DNA from: Isoetes taiwanensis
Lineage: Eukaryota; Streptophyta; Lycopodiopsida; Isoetales; Isoetaceae
NCBI GenBank assembly: GCA_021234155.1
Contig: JAJEKV010000036.1
Location: 6,345,079-6,409,078, forward strand
Direction of reading: 5' to 3'
Length of the DNA: 64,000 nt
Part shown: piece after piece, positions 24,533 through 34,635 of the stretch
Layout: the number at the start of each line of letters is the position of its first letter
Numbering within the stretch: position 1 is the stretch's first letter
Program-made: the position numbers and the translations under genes
The notes under the pieces: generated by a model
Databases searched by the model: none
Seen by the model: only the letters and a program-made list of their open reading frames with translations
Told to the model about the DNA's origin: nothing

Positions 24533-25691
24533 TTAGATTTTGGGATCATTAATCTGCTTTGAACCAGCAAGCTTTGCAATCTCCAGAAGAGTATCCTTTG
24601 TCATCTGGCAGATGTTTTCTATCATAATGGCCATGGATTGAGCAATTTTTAAAGTATTTGCTGGTCCCATTGACTAATTCTCTGAACAATTCATGTTTGT
24701 TAACAGATTCTTCTTTCATGAAATCAAGCTTCCTTTTCTCATTCTCTTCAAAACTGTTAGCCATGTTAGAAAGTCCGGCTGTTGGCTGTTGGCTTACTAC
24801 TAATACCAGGCTGATTGCATGCAGCAGACCCAAGATCTTTTTTTGGCTGTTGGCTTACTACTAATACCAGGCTGATTGCATGCAGCAGACCTAGGACTAG
24901 TATCAGAAAGGTTGCATGTACTTGAAGTGTCTTCGCTGGAATTTTTTTCTGGACCACTTGAGTTATCTTTGCTGCTGTTTCTTTCATTTCAGACAGGGCT
25001 AACAGGATTGTCCTTTACAAGGTTTACAAACTCTTCTCCCACAAAAGATGCATTAGTTCCAATTGTCTCATAGAAAGCATCAGATATTAATGTATTCTGG
25101 TACATTCCAGCATCCTCAAATGCCCCTGCTCCAAATTCTCCATCATCTCCTGCACTAAGAATGTCCCTCCCATTAGTTACTCCACGTTTAAGCTCCTCCA
25201 TGACATCAAACCATGGCCAGGTAGATGGCTCAGAATCTGTTCTCTCCGATGCTTCTTTCTCATCCCTGAATTTTATTTGCAATTTATCTCATTTATTTCT
25301 CAACTGCCTCAATTCTTCTAGACCACGAACCAGGCTTGTAATTCCATCATAATCTCTCTCCACTGGCTTGAAGAAAGATTAATACTTCCATTATTATGCA
25401 TCTTATATTCATTCATCAGTCCAAGCATGGTAGAAATGCATTGTCTGACCAATCTACAGGCGTTTTCCTCTTTTTGGTCCAGTTAAGAGCAACATAACTG
25501 CTTTTGTGCACAACCATGGCCAAATCATTTGGAAGAGACTCGGATTGTACCTCAGGTAATTTGTCTTCTGGCTGATTCTTTTTCTTCCCCTTGAGATTGC
25601 AATTCGAAACTCTGGAAGGCTCGAAATTTATCTCTATTGCAACAGATTGGAAAACTGATCCAGTCATCCTCTTGGTTCTTCTTGGATCCAT
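24533..25691 (-). pseudogene. Myb/SANT-like (trihelix) Harbinger partner protein
   Basis: The minus strand opens at the ATG at 25691 with MDPRRTKRMTGSV, a basic N-terminus (NLKGKKKNQ), then VDWSDNAFLPCL and, after a shift, LMNEYKMHNNGS and SQWREIMMEL. This is the trihelix Myb/SANT pattern that binds transposon ends in PIF/Harbinger systems. A second part includes WPWFDVMEELKRGV and SFVGEEFVNLV. The end is a helical segment finishing KLAGSKQINDPKI before the stop at 24533. Several indels break the frame, including a 60-base tandem duplication near 24780-24893. In known elements the Myb-like protein imports and targets the transposase. Confidence 0.55.
24782..24893. repeat. Tandem duplication, about 60 bp unit
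   Basis: A unit with GGCTGTTGGCTTACTACTAA, TACCAGGCTGATTGC and ATGCAGCAGACC occurs twice with nearly no differences. It lies inside the Myb-like gene and contributes to its disruption, so it postdates the gene. Confidence 0.8.
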
Positions 25692-26276
25692 TTTTTCAAT
25701 CATTGAGGGAATGAAAGGCTTCGCAGCAACTGGCCAAGAGGATCTGGTTGCCTTTCTCATGATCTTGAGACAGAACAACCTGATTTATGAGGCAAGAATG
25801 AACTCATCACGCCAATAACAGAGTGACTATCACCAAATGATTTGAACTGAAGAAGGGCAACAAGTACTTACCAGATTGCCAATGGACGCGATTACAATGC
25901 TTGGAGGGAAAATTTTGGATCTTCAATTTTTGGAGCCCGCTCACTTTGAACAGGGACCGGAATTAAGGACGAAATTTCCGACCTCCAAAACTTCTCTCAA
26001 AAAAGTTTATGGTTCGTTATCCTTAATGGCCATTGCTGTAATAGAAATGCCTCTAATAGCAGTTAGGGGCGAATTGTGTCTTAATGCGAGAGTCCACTTA
26101 TTAGAGGCAATAGTCTCTTAATGCGACAGTCCACTCACATCTCTCTCATGATCTCTCCTTCCATTTTATCTCTCGCATGATCTCTCATCAATCATGTGGC
26201 CAACGCCCCTCCCCCCCCCCTCTCATGTCCAGTTGGATGCTGCCTAGTGGTGTGACGTTAAAATACTCTCTATCTA
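25692..26276. other. Upstream flank of the Myb-like gene; no other gene
   Basis: Holds a small imperfect direct repeat (TTAGAGGCAATAGTCTCTTAATGCGA type, 26050-26130) and a C-run near 26210. The plus frame 25876-26121 has no domain. Confidence 0.35.
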
Positions 26277-26337
26277 CCTACCCCCTCCCTCCCTCCCTCC
26301 CTCCCTCTCTCTCTCCCTCTCTCTCTCTCTCCCTCTC
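26277..26337. repeat. C/T-rich low-complexity tract
   Basis: CCCTCCCTCC grading into CTCTCTCCCTCTC, directly before the SINE-like unit. Purine/pyrimidine asymmetric. Confidence 0.8.
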
Positions 26338-26592
<255 letters not shown>

Positions 26593-26617
26593 CGGCCACA
26601 TGCTCCAAATTTTTTTA

Positions 26618-26670
26618 TCTCTTGTGCTATACGGTGAGAGATAATTTTTATATCGTATAGCACGAGAGAT
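26618..26670. repeat. Short inverted repeat (hairpin)
   Basis: TCTCTTGTGCTATACG and CGTATAGCACGAGAGA are 16-base arms with one mismatch around a loop of about 18 bases. Possibly a minimal foldback element. Confidence 0.7.
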
Positions 26671-26904
26671 AAATGAGAGATAATAATCTCTCGTCATTTA
26701 ACAAGCCAGTTAGGGACAATAATAAAGCCCTTGTCGGATTTCTTTTTTCGGCATTCTGGAAATTTCTTAGGTTGTCTCCTCCCATGTTTCTTCACGAGTG
26801 CAAATGCATGTAATATGCCATGGCTGCCGCTTCTCAAATTCTTGGGTTCTCCCTCCCTGTTTCTTCAACGAGCCGGTGCGGGTAAAGGCGGCAATGGCTG
26901 CCGC

Positions 26905-27060
26905 TTCTCTAGAAATCATTGGTTCCATATAATTGCAGGTTCTGGCTATGATAAGCGGCTATGGTTCCAGATAATCACAGGTGCAGGTAAGCGGCTATGG
27001 TTCCAAATAATGGCAGGTGCAAGTAAACGACTTTGGCTGCTGTTGATAGAAATCATTGGG
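26905..27060. repeat. Minisatellite, unit about 45-50 bp
   Basis: AAGCGGCTATGGTTCCAGAT, then AATCACAGGTGCAGGT, recurs about three times with divergence. The DNA from here to 27393 holds no gene. Confidence 0.65.
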
Positions 27061-27393
27061 TCCAAAAATTGTCAGCTACTGCTTCTATGTCGATTCTACT
27101 TTATACAAATCTCCAGTGTATACAGATTTTTTGTGCAAGTCCTCACGCCAAAATACGTTGTTCTCATATGCTCATGTTTTACACTGAAACGTCCATGTTT
27201 AATATTATCTATTACTATCTATTATCTTTCTGTTCAACTATCTCTTTCGAGGCATGATGTTTAGTTGATATTATTATCTATGTAATCCATCCATGTACTC
27301 CATTCCTATATGAATAGAATGGTTCTTGTCTACATTGAGAACAGCCCATCACGTGCAATTTTTGAATAGTAATATCTTGTTTCCTTCCAGAGG

Positions 27394-27495
27394 AAATTGG
27401 GCGCCCGCCCACTTTCCTTCCAGAGGAAATTGGGCGCCCGCCCACTTTACTTTCGAGAATAGTCTCCCCCAGAAATTGGGCGCCCTTTCCACTTT
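27394..27495. repeat. Three copies of the GC palindrome, 3' of small gene A
   Basis: Copies at 27394-27415, 27427-27448 and 27473-27495. The first two are part of a 33-bp tandem duplication (CCTTCCAGAGG plus palindrome). Left arms are AAATTGGGCG; right arms are CGCCCACTTT, not the usual CGCCCAATTT, and the third copy has lost central bases. They lie 150-250 bases downstream of the stop of the minus-strand gene ending at 27648. Confidence 0.85.
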
Positions 27496-27647
27496 GCCCT
27501 TCAGATGGCTTGAAGATAATTTCATGTAGGCAAAAGGAAAACGAGAAAACATAGATCATAACCGAAGATAAGAACTGAAAGATTACAACTGAATCATGCA
27601 CAACACAGTTACATCATCATATCATATAAAGTTATGAAATACATGAG

Positions 27648-27881
27648 TCATAGATTGTAATTATTGGTGATTCTATTAATCTCAAAAGCCTCGCGCTCCG
27701 GAACCCACACAATATGGATAGTAACATGATACTCGCCGGGGGAGTCTTTCTTTCGACCAGTAGCTATACCATACAGCCAGGGATCGAGGGAGATCCCTTT
27801 CAACTCGCAGGCATGAAGATCGTCAAAGGTCATAAGGCAAGTAAGGGTGTCAAGATGGGGCCTCTGAAGATGGCGAGACAT
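27648..27881 (-). CDS. Small paralogous protein A (77 aa), unknown family
   Basis: I choose the ATG at 27881 because a TATA box (TATAAATATA, minus strand, 27915-27924) lies 34 bases upstream; the longer frame would start before the TATA box. The protein MSRHLQRPHLDTLTCLMTF and on shares a pattern with the genes at 28085 and 41703: C-x9-C-x3-(G/E)-(I/V)-(S/P)-(L/M)-(D/E)-(P/D)-W, then about 20 residues to a hydrophobic strand with His (HVTIHIVW), then REAFEINRI. Two Cys, one Trp and one His are invariant in all three. No signal peptide or membrane segment. I do not recognise the family. Divergent from gene B across a shared promoter. Confidence 0.7.
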   Translation of the reverse strand: MSRHLQRPHLDTLTCLMTFDDLHACELKGISLDPWLYGIATGRKKDSPGEYHVTIHIVWVPEREAFEINRITNNYNL

Positions 27882-27904
27882 GGCAGCGGAATGTGCTGTG
27901 CCCT

Positions 27905-28040
27905 CGAATGCAGCTATATTTATAGCCATGGAATTATTGATGACCACTGTAGCAGCATTATTGGGTGTATATACGAGTAGTATGTATATCCAATAATCTT
28001 TGCGTACAATACCATCAATAATTATGGTGGGTATAAATAT
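27905..28040. promoter_or_regulatory. Bidirectional promoter of small genes A and B
   Basis: Each direction has the same order of boxes. For B (plus): CCAATAAT 27990-27997, CATCAATAATT 28013-28023, TATAAAT 28032-28038. For A (minus): CCAATAAT 27964-27957, CATCAATAATT 27942-27932, TATAAATATA 27924-27915. The centre is a dyad (ATTATTGG-GTATATAC against GTATGTATAT-CCAATAAT). Gene C at 41703 carries the same boxes. Confidence 0.75.
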
Positions 28041-28084
28041 ATCTCAAACCAATTTTGTCCATCAAATTTGGCCTTCGTCTAGCC

Positions 28085-28333
28085 ATGTGGTCTCATTCTG
28101 GTCCTGAACGTGATTCCATCACCTGCAAGATGAATCACGAAAACTTCAAGCAGTGCCGCGAGCGAGAGATACCCATGGAAGACTGGATGACCACAGTCGC
28201 TCTAAATCCTCGCCATTATCCTGATCCCTTCGATGTTATCATCCATCTGATATGGAATAGAGAGCATCAAATGTACATGATAGAGAAGATCGCTGGGGTG
28301 CCCGGTGAAAATGACTCAGAAGAGTCCCCCTAA
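28085..28333 (+). CDS. Small paralogous protein B (82 aa), unknown family
   Basis: The ATG at 28085 lies 47 bases after the TATA box and is the first ATG of the frame. The protein reads MWSHSGPERDSITCKMN, then FKQCREREIPMEDWM, then DVIIHLIWNREHQMYMIEKI, ending in an acidic tail (ENDSEESP). It shares the C-x9-C, W and His framework of genes A and C. A palindrome sits 105 bases after the stop (28438) and another at 28503. The reading frame is intact and in-frame with a clean stop, unlike most genes around it. Function unknown; a small soluble, perhaps metal- or nucleic-acid-binding protein is possible from the conserved Cys/His but is only inference. Confidence 0.7.
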   Translation: MWSHSGPERDSITCKMNHENFKQCREREIPMEDWMTTVALNPRHYPDPFDVIIHLIWNREHQMYMIEKIAGVPGENDSEESP

Positions 28334-28437
28334 ATGAACGCTTGTCATCTTGTTGTAATCAGACTGTAATCATCTATGAGATAAAGTATTAGTACAACTT
28401 GTCTTCTATATGTGCAACTTGTCCAACATGTCCCGTG

Positions 28438-28524
28438 AAATTGGGCGCCCGCCCACTTTGCCCTAGAATGGTTCCCCTTGAATAGTGGTGAATGGTAACG
28501 CGAAATTGGGCGGCCGCCCAATTC
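28438..28524. repeat. Two GC palindromes 3' of small gene B
   Basis: 28438-28459 is AAATTGGGCG-CC-CGCCCACTTT, with the flank GCCCT shared with the copy at 27473. 28503-28524 is AAATTGGGCG-GC-CGCCCAATTC, a perfect 20-base core palindrome. Both lie between gene B and the original promoter of gene C, before the gypsy insertion separated them. Confidence 0.85.
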
Positions 28525-28587
28525 AGCGTGGGTCTCAGACAGTATACCGTATACCGGTCAATACCGGGCGCTAGAATGTATGCCAAT

Positions 28588-30185
28588 CAGACGCTCCCTG
28601 AATATATACGACCCCTACCGTATACATACGGGACTTTCCCCTCCCATGGCAACCAACTTGCCATGAGCGGGGCCTCCGTCCGACCGGGCCATCTACGAGA
28701 GATGCTCGGGTGAAGGTCACGAGGTGTCATTCGCCCACGCTTCGATGGGCTCCTGCCGTCAGCGGAAGCATGAATACAAGGGTTAGCACACAAAGATAAA
28801 ACATATAGAAATAACCACCACGAAGGGTGGCGATCCATCCAAATAACAACGGCAAAGAATATGCATCTAAAACTAAGAAAACACCCCAAACCTCGGGTTC
28901 TACCCCTACTCGGACTCCGGTGAGGATCGACCGACTACCGGGCCTCAAGAGATCGCCGGCCGAGTCTTGGCATGGCGTTAATGGCATAGAACATCGGCTA
29001 GGGTTGTCCACTCCATCCGCCCCTCCGTGCACACTTTGCGATGGGTCGATTCACGCTATGGCTTCGCTTATAGCCTCAGGAGACGCAAACTCAAGGTATC
29101 ACCCGTTTGAGTCTACTCCGGGGTTCATGACGCCCGGTCCGATGAGGCGGTCGGGAAGCGCCCCTTCCGGGATCACAAGTGGTTCCATGGGTGAGCTAGA
29201 GAACACGCGCGCATCGGCGACCCCGCATCCGCACCCAACTTACTCACCCTAAATCTACTCAAAGTGCAAGATGCTCCATACGGATCACACCTCTACACCC
29301 GTGGAGTGTCGACCCATACCCGGCCCCCTCACGTGACCGGCCATCGTGCCTAGCCCATTGTAGGAGTCTCGGGGAGCCTTTTATGTTGTGTGCAAGACCC
29401 CACCCCACTTCACCACTGTGTGTCCCTTTGTCCGTGCTAAGCGGACCATAGCATCTACGACCCGGTGGTCTCTTGTACACAGGCCGCATCTAATGGGAAT
29501 ACTACAGGGCTCTATCTAGGAGCATACTATCATACTTGAGCTCAGAGGTCTCTACCCCCCCTTTAAACCCCTGTTTAATGGAAACTACCGAAATACTTCA
29601 TAGATACATCAACCAATTCCTTAACAGAGCACCATTCATAATTGAAATGTAATCCTACTTACCAGAGAAGGGTTAATCTCAACAAAGGCAATCAGCAAAG
29701 AGAGTACTACAGTACTATCCTACAAAACACAAGCTAAACTACTACTAACCCGTGTTTCGGCTGGAACCGTTATCGTGAGGGGCTTCCATAGTGCTGCAAC
29801 TGGGGTGGCAGCGTCAGCTAATGATTGTTCAGTGATTTGGTGAAGTCAGCAACAGTTCTTGGGCGCTCAACTTCTCCTTGGGCGCTCAGCTGGGTCGATT
29901 AAGGTTGATATGGGGGTGGTGATCCACCTAATTGGATCCAATTAGCATTTACCATGCTGGCCAATCGAGTTTGGCCAGGTGGTGCCTTCCCAAACCATAA
30001 TTAGCTTGATTATTATTAATTTCCTTAATCATAAGGTTATTATCCTTAATGTTTTAATTAACATAGCTAATTAAATCCCTTTTAGGTCAACCCCCTAGGT
30101 TACCATACCCCATGGTGGCGTATTTATACTGGGTGACGTGTCAATGTATTTATACATATACCGTATAAATACTTGGAACGTCACA
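28588..30185 (-). repeat. 3' LTR of the gypsy element
   Basis: About 1.6 kb, closely similar to 40035-41640. The inner border (CGTCACA at 30179-30185) is clear. The outer border is mutated (CAGACGCTCC here against TGTGATGCTCC in the other copy). Confidence 0.9.
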
Positions 30186-30199
30186 TTCTCCCCTTCTTA
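30186..30199 (-). other. Polypurine tract of the gypsy element
   Basis: On the minus strand AAGAAGGGGAGAA directly precedes the TGTGACG that opens the 3' LTR. From 30200 to 30675 there is untranslated 3' DNA only. Confidence 0.8.
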
Positions 30200-30675
30200 G
30201 AATTAATGCTGTCCTCAGCATTAGGGTTATGACATTATGAAGGAAGGTAAAGATAATATATTAAAACTTTAAAGTTGAAAACAGTTTAAGCATCGAGGTG
30301 CATTTCACATGATCATCATAGTCAAATTGTTCAAGGACTGAAGTCTAATATCAAAGTTAGAGTAACAACAAAATAAGACATGTAGACAAAATAAAACTGC
30401 AGAGTTCGGGCCATCAGCAACCCTATGGGCAGGTGACGTACTGGTTACTGGCCTGCACATGTCAGTATATCAGTATATATGCGTAGATTGTGGTTGAAGG
30501 GACCACCCCCTTATAATGATTAAAAAAAACAACTTTATCTACCAGGGAACCTATCATGTCTATGCTTTGCATGCTTTGCAAGCAAGTCGTGGTCAGGTCA
30601 ACATTGACAGTACACCACGTCCTAGAGAACACAAGGTGATCTCATCATCGGTAACTATTATTGTTTAGGATGCAT

Positions 30676-32421
30676 CTACCCCTCTAAGGCGCTACCCTTG
30701 GCAATCAAGCTTCCAAGCTTACCGCCGGCTGCGGGGTTGATAGCATCGTTGATGGTGTGGCCTTGAGATTCCCGCATGAAGTCCGGATAATGCTTGTCAA
30801 GGTCTATCTTCATGACCCAAGTAGCATCCTCAACGGGTAAGTGCTTCCACTTAACCAAATATTGCAACATTTGAGTCCTTCTGGTTTGTTTATAAGCTCG
30901 ATCAAGAAGAGCTTCAGGCACTATTTCCAGCTGCTCCTCTGTCATTTCGAGGAGAGTTGGGGTGTCCAAAACCTCCTCTGGATCAGGGGTGTATTGTTTC
31001 AGAAGACTCACGTGAAAGACCTTGTGGATCTTCAAGCGGGGCGGCAAATCCAAGCGATATGCTTGCTCTCCAACACGCTCAGTAATTTTGAATGGTACAG
31101 CCCATCTGGGTGCCAACTTCTTGCAGTTGCCAATCTTAAGCTTGGCTTGCTTTACCTTAATCTTAAGCCAAACTGATTCACCCACCTGGAAAGCGCGTGG
31201 AGTTCTGTGTTTATCGGCTACACTCTTCTGCCGACTGCGTGCAGCTAATAAGTAACCACGAACTTCTTCAACCAAAGCTTGCATTTCCAAGAGGAGTTGT
31301 TGAGAAACCTCGACCTTAGAAACGGGATTATGCCATGTGTCAGGAGTAAGGCATTGGTAACCATAATTTATCATGAAGGGAGACATTCTAGAAGACTCCT
31401 GTTTCATACTGTTGTAGGCAAACTCGACCAGATAAATATAGTCAGCCCATTGCGATTGCTTACTCCACACGTAGCTGCGTAGCATATCTTCTATAATGTG
31501 ATTGGTACGCTCTGTCTGACCATCCGTCTGAGGATGATATGCCGTGCTCATAGCAAGCTTGGTCTGGATGGTGGCAAAGAAATCTTTCCAGAATGCACTT
31601 ACAAATTTGGGATCCCTATCGGAGACAATAACGCGTGGCATTCCGTGTAATCTGAAGATCTCCTTAGCAAATAGCAGAGCAGTATCGAAGGCTGTATCCG
31701 TGGTATGACATGGCAAGAAATGAGCCATTTTCGACAATTTGTCGACCACTACCATTAAGGCATCATATCCACGGAGAGTACGTGGAAGGCCCACAATGAA
31801 ATCCATGGTTATCACTTCCCATTTGGCGTTGGGCACATCTAGAGGTTGCAACTCGCCTGGAATCCTTAACTGCTCAGCTTTGGTTTGCTGACACACCTGA
31901 CACTGCTTAATGTACCTAGCAATGTCCTTTTTCATAGAAGGCCAGAAATAGCTGGAGCGAATCCTAAAGTAGGTCTTCATAAAACCTGCGTGTCCGGCTA
32001 TAGGGCTGTTGTGTGTGTCATAGAGAATGAGCTTACGTACTCCTGAAGTCTCAGGTACACACAACTTGTCCTTGTAATATAACAAGTTGCCTTCTTTCTT
32101 ATGCGAACGGAAAGCTTCACGCTCCTTATCTGTGCGAGCTTCCTTAGCCAAACTATCCCAAACATCCCGGAACTCGGAATCTGTGGCCAATGTCTGTTCT
32201 ATGTGCTTTCCAAACTCACTGGTGAGTGTAGAAATGGCATTACAATGGGTTCGGGTCACTAAGGGATGGCGTGACAACGCATCCGCAACCACATTGTGCT
32301 TGCCAGGCTTGTACATAATCTCAAAGTCATACTCCTCTAAGAATTCCATCCATCTCCTCTGACGGAGGTTGAGATTCGGCTGGGTGGATAAATAACGGAG
32401 GCTTTGATGATCTGTATCCAA
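30676..32421 (-). CDS. Gypsy pol, C-terminal part: RNase H end, integrase, chromodomain
   Basis: A 581-codon frame. It opens with DTDHQSLRYL and FEIMYKPGKHNVVADALSRH, the end of the RNase H region. The integrase zinc finger is H-x-H plus QCQVCQQTKAEQ. The integrase core shows D in ITMDFIVGLP, D in IVSDRDPKFVS and E in DGQTERTNHIIED. A GPY/F-like segment follows (APRWAVPFKI). The C-terminus is a chromodomain (LQYLVKWKHLPVEDATWV), which in chromoviruses directs integration to marked chromatin. The codon before LDTDHQ is TAG, which separates this frame from the upstream RNase H; it is best read as a premature amber in one polyprotein. Confidence 0.93.
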   Translation of the reverse strand: MDTDHQSLRYLSTQPNLNLRQRRWMEFLEEYDFEIMYKPGKHNVVADALSRHPLVTRTHCNAISTLTSEFGKHIEQTLATDSEFRDVWDSLAKEARTDKEREAFRSHKKEGNLLYYKDKLCVPETSGVRKLILYDTHNSPIAGHAGFMKTYFRIRSSYFWPSMKKDIARYIKQCQVCQQTKAEQLRIPGELQPLDVPNAKWEVITMDFIVGLPRTLRGYDALMVVVDKLSKMAHFLPCHTTDTAFDTALLFAKEIFRLHGMPRVIVSDRDPKFVSAFWKDFFATIQTKLAMSTAYHPQTDGQTERTNHIIEDMLRSYVWSKQSQWADYIYLVEFAYNSMKQESSRMSPFMINYGYQCLTPDTWHNPVSKVEVSQQLLLEMQALVEEVRGYLLAARSRQKSVADKHRTPRAFQVGESVWLKIKVKQAKLKIGNCKKLAPRWAVPFKITERVGEQAYRLDLPPRLKIHKVFHVSLLKQYTPDPEEVLDTPTLLEMTEEQLEIVPEALLDRAYKQTRRTQMLQYLVKWKHLPVEDATWVMKIDLDKHYPDFMRESQGHTINDAINPAAGGKLGSLIAKGSALEG

Positions 32422-32811
32422 CTAGAATCTTCTACCAAGAAGGTAGTGTCTCCATATCCGCAGGGCACGGACGACGGCTAACAATTCCTGATCATGGGTA
32501 GGGTATCGCTGCTCTGTCTCGTTCATTTTCTTGGAATCATAGGCAATAACCCTCCCCTCCTGCATTAAGACTCCACCGGTGGCAATCTTACTAGCATCCA
32601 TTGCCACTAGTTTATCCTTCTCAGGATCAGGCAATGTGAGAACTGGTGCTGATGTTAAGGCATCCTTAAGCTGCTGGAAACTTTCTTGAACCTTTGCCTT
32701 CCAGTGCTCCATCCAATCCTTCACCTTCTCATGCTTTGTAAGATTTGTAAGAGGTGCTGCAATCTTTGCAAAATCCTTTACAAATTTCCGATAATATCCT
32801 GCTAATCCCAA
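32422..32811 (-). CDS. Gypsy pol, RNase H segment
   Basis: Starts in LGLAGYYRKFVKDFAKIA, the RT thumb/connection sequence, and continues with the RNase H core (VAMDASKIATGGVLMQEGR, then YDSKKMNETEQRYPTHDQEL). It joins the upstream RT frame after a frameshift near 32815 and is cut from integrase by the TAG at 32422-32424. One polyprotein originally. Confidence 0.9.
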   Translation of the reverse strand: MGLAGYYRKFVKDFAKIAAPLTNLTKHEKVKDWMEHWKAKVQESFQQLKDALTSAPVLTLPDPEKDKLVAMDASKIATGGVLMQEGRVIAYDSKKMNETEQRYPTHDQELLAVVRALRIWRHYLLGRRF

Positions 32812-32817
32812 GAAACT

Positions 32818-34635
32818 TCAGACCTCGGAAATATTTCCTGGAATAGGCCATTCCCTTACGGCCTCTATCTTTGCTAGATCTGTAGCAATTCCCTCTGCCA
32901 AAATGACATGGCCCAAATAATCGACCCTCGGAGTGGCAAACTTGCACTTAGAGAACTTGGCATAGAGCTGATGACGCCTTAGCTTTTGTAGGGCCAATCT
33001 AAGATGCTTCTCATGCTCCTCTAGGGTCTTACTATAGATGAGAATGTTGTCAAAGAAAATAACAACAAAATCATCCAAGTATTGTCGAAAAACATCATTC
33101 ATCAATCGCATGAAAGTTGCAGGGGCATTAGTTAATCCAAAGGGCATGACGGTAAACTCATAGTGCCCATATCTAGTGCGAAAAGCAGATTTATGGATAT
33201 CCTCCTCTTTAATCCTTATCTGATGGTACCCGGAGCGTAGATCAATCTTTGAGAAGTATTTGGCCCCTTGCAACTGGTCCATTAGATCATCCGCTCTAGG
33301 CAAGGCATAGCGATTCTTGATGGTATGCTTGTTGAGTTGCCGATAATCAATACACATCCTCAAGGAGCCGTCCTTTTTCTTAACAAAAAGAATAGGAGCG
33401 CCAAAAGGCGAAACACTAGGTCGAATGAAACCTAGGTTTAGTAACTCCTGGAGTTGCTTCTTGAGCTCTGCCAACTCTGGGGGGCTCATACGGTACGGGG
33501 CCTTGCTGGTAGGCTTAGTACCTGGCTCTAAAGCTATCTCACATTCTACCCCTCTAAAAGGAGGAAGCTTCTGGATCCCATCTGGAAAAAGATCACTAAA
33601 TTCTCGGAGAAGATCAGCAATCCCCTCTGGTAAGGTATCGATTACTTGCTTCTGTTTAGCATCTGACTCAATGGAGGCAAGTCTAATGACGCAGAGGAGT
33701 TTTTCCTTGCGTAAAGCTTTATCTAACTGCCTGAAGGACATAGACTGCATAATAGGGTTGAATGGTTCACCTTTTATAGTCACGCGGGCTCCATTAGCTG
33801 CGTTGAAGGTAACTTCCCGTTTCTCGCAGTCTATGTTGGCTTTTGCAGATGCCAAGAATTCCATACCAACAATGAGGTCGTATTTGCCAATATCCATCAA
33901 CTCGGCACCCAAGGCAACTGGTGCACCTAGCAACTGCATCTTGAGATTGATGCGACGGCCATGAGTATGTCTGATCTTACCACTGGCTAGAGTGACAGGC
34001 CTTGGTCGGGACCTCAATGTTTCAAGCTGTAAGACCTGGGCCATTCTAGGAGAAGCAAAATTATGTGTACTTCCCGTATCCATAAGAATTACAAAAGGCT
34101 TACTGTCTACTTGACCTATGGTAGAAATGACAGCAGACTGACTTTCAGCATTGCCGGTTTCTATAGCTGCAAGGATATGAGACGCACCGTGAATGTACTC
34201 GGGAGCCTCCTCCTCGACAGGTTGTGTTGACTCAAGGTCGTCCCAATCGAGGTCGGCCATGGTCAGCTGGGCAGTCTGCGTGACATAAGGACAATTCTGC
34301 ATAAAGTGCCCGGGCCGCATACACCTGTAGCATGCCTTATCTCGGCGGAGCTGTTCTCGTGCCTCTTTAGGAATAGACTGTAAGAGGTTTCGAACTTCCT
34401 TACCGACATTGTTCTGCTTATCGGCCCTGCTGAAAGTGACTTTCTTTTCCTGGCGGCCATAAGAGTTCTGCTGAGAGGGCCCCGGACTTGGCGAGCGGGG
34501 TTTGTAAGGTGTGGACGGTTGTGGCTGCGAGTAAGGAGCAGGACGCGGATACTGGTTCTTTGGTATGTCCTCCTCGAGGCTCAATGCTTTAGCCTCAGCC
34601 TCCGCAACTGATTTCGGGTCTATGGCCTTAACCAT
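32818..34635 (-). CDS. Gypsy gag-pol part: zinc knuckle, protease, reverse transcriptase
   Basis: A 605-codon frame. Residues about 102-115 form a CCHC zinc knuckle ([14 protein letters not shown]). The aspartic protease has DTGST at residues 186-190. RT blocks follow: [50 protein letters not shown], and the active-site region reads [12 protein letters not shown] where FIDDILIYS is expected. The second catalytic Asp is therefore Asn, which should abolish polymerase activity. The frame ends by frameshift at 32818, close to LG(L/I). Confidence 0.93.
   Translation of the reverse strand: MVKAIDPKSVAEAEAKALSLEEDIPKNQYPRPAPYSQPQPSTPYKPRSPSPGPSQQNSYGRQEKKVTFSRADKQNNVGKEVRNLLQSIPKEAREQLRRDKACYRCMRPGHFMQNCPYVTQTAQLTMADLDWDDLESTQPVEEEAPEYIHGASHILAAIETGNAESQSAVISTIGQVDSKPFVILMDTGSTHNFASPRMAQVLQLETLRSRPRPVTLASGKIRHTHGRRINLKMQLLGAPVALGAELMDIGKYDLIVGMEFLASAKANIDCEKREVTFNAANGARVTIKGEPFNPIMQSMSFRQLDKALRKEKLLCVIRLASIESDAKQKQVIDTLPEGIADLLREFSDLFPDGIQKLPPFRGVECEIALEPGTKPTSKAPYRMSPPELAELKKQLQELLNLGFIRPSVSPFGAPILFVKKKDGSLRMCIDYRQLNKHTIKNRYALPRADDLMDQLQGAKYFSKIDLRSGYHQIRIKEEDIHKSAFRTRYGHYEFTVMPFGLTNAPATFMRLMNDVFRQYLDDFVVIFFDNILIYSKTLEEHEKHLRLALQKLRRHQLYAKFSKCKFATPRVDYLGHVILAEGIATDLAKIEAVREWPIPGNISEV

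Noticed and set aside
28727-29252. ORFs inside the left LTR (both strands)
   Set aside because: They lie in LTR sequence and are not conserved as frames in the other LTR because of indels.
33425-33964. 179-codon plus-strand frame
   Set aside because: It is antisense to the gypsy protease and RT region and is a shadow frame.
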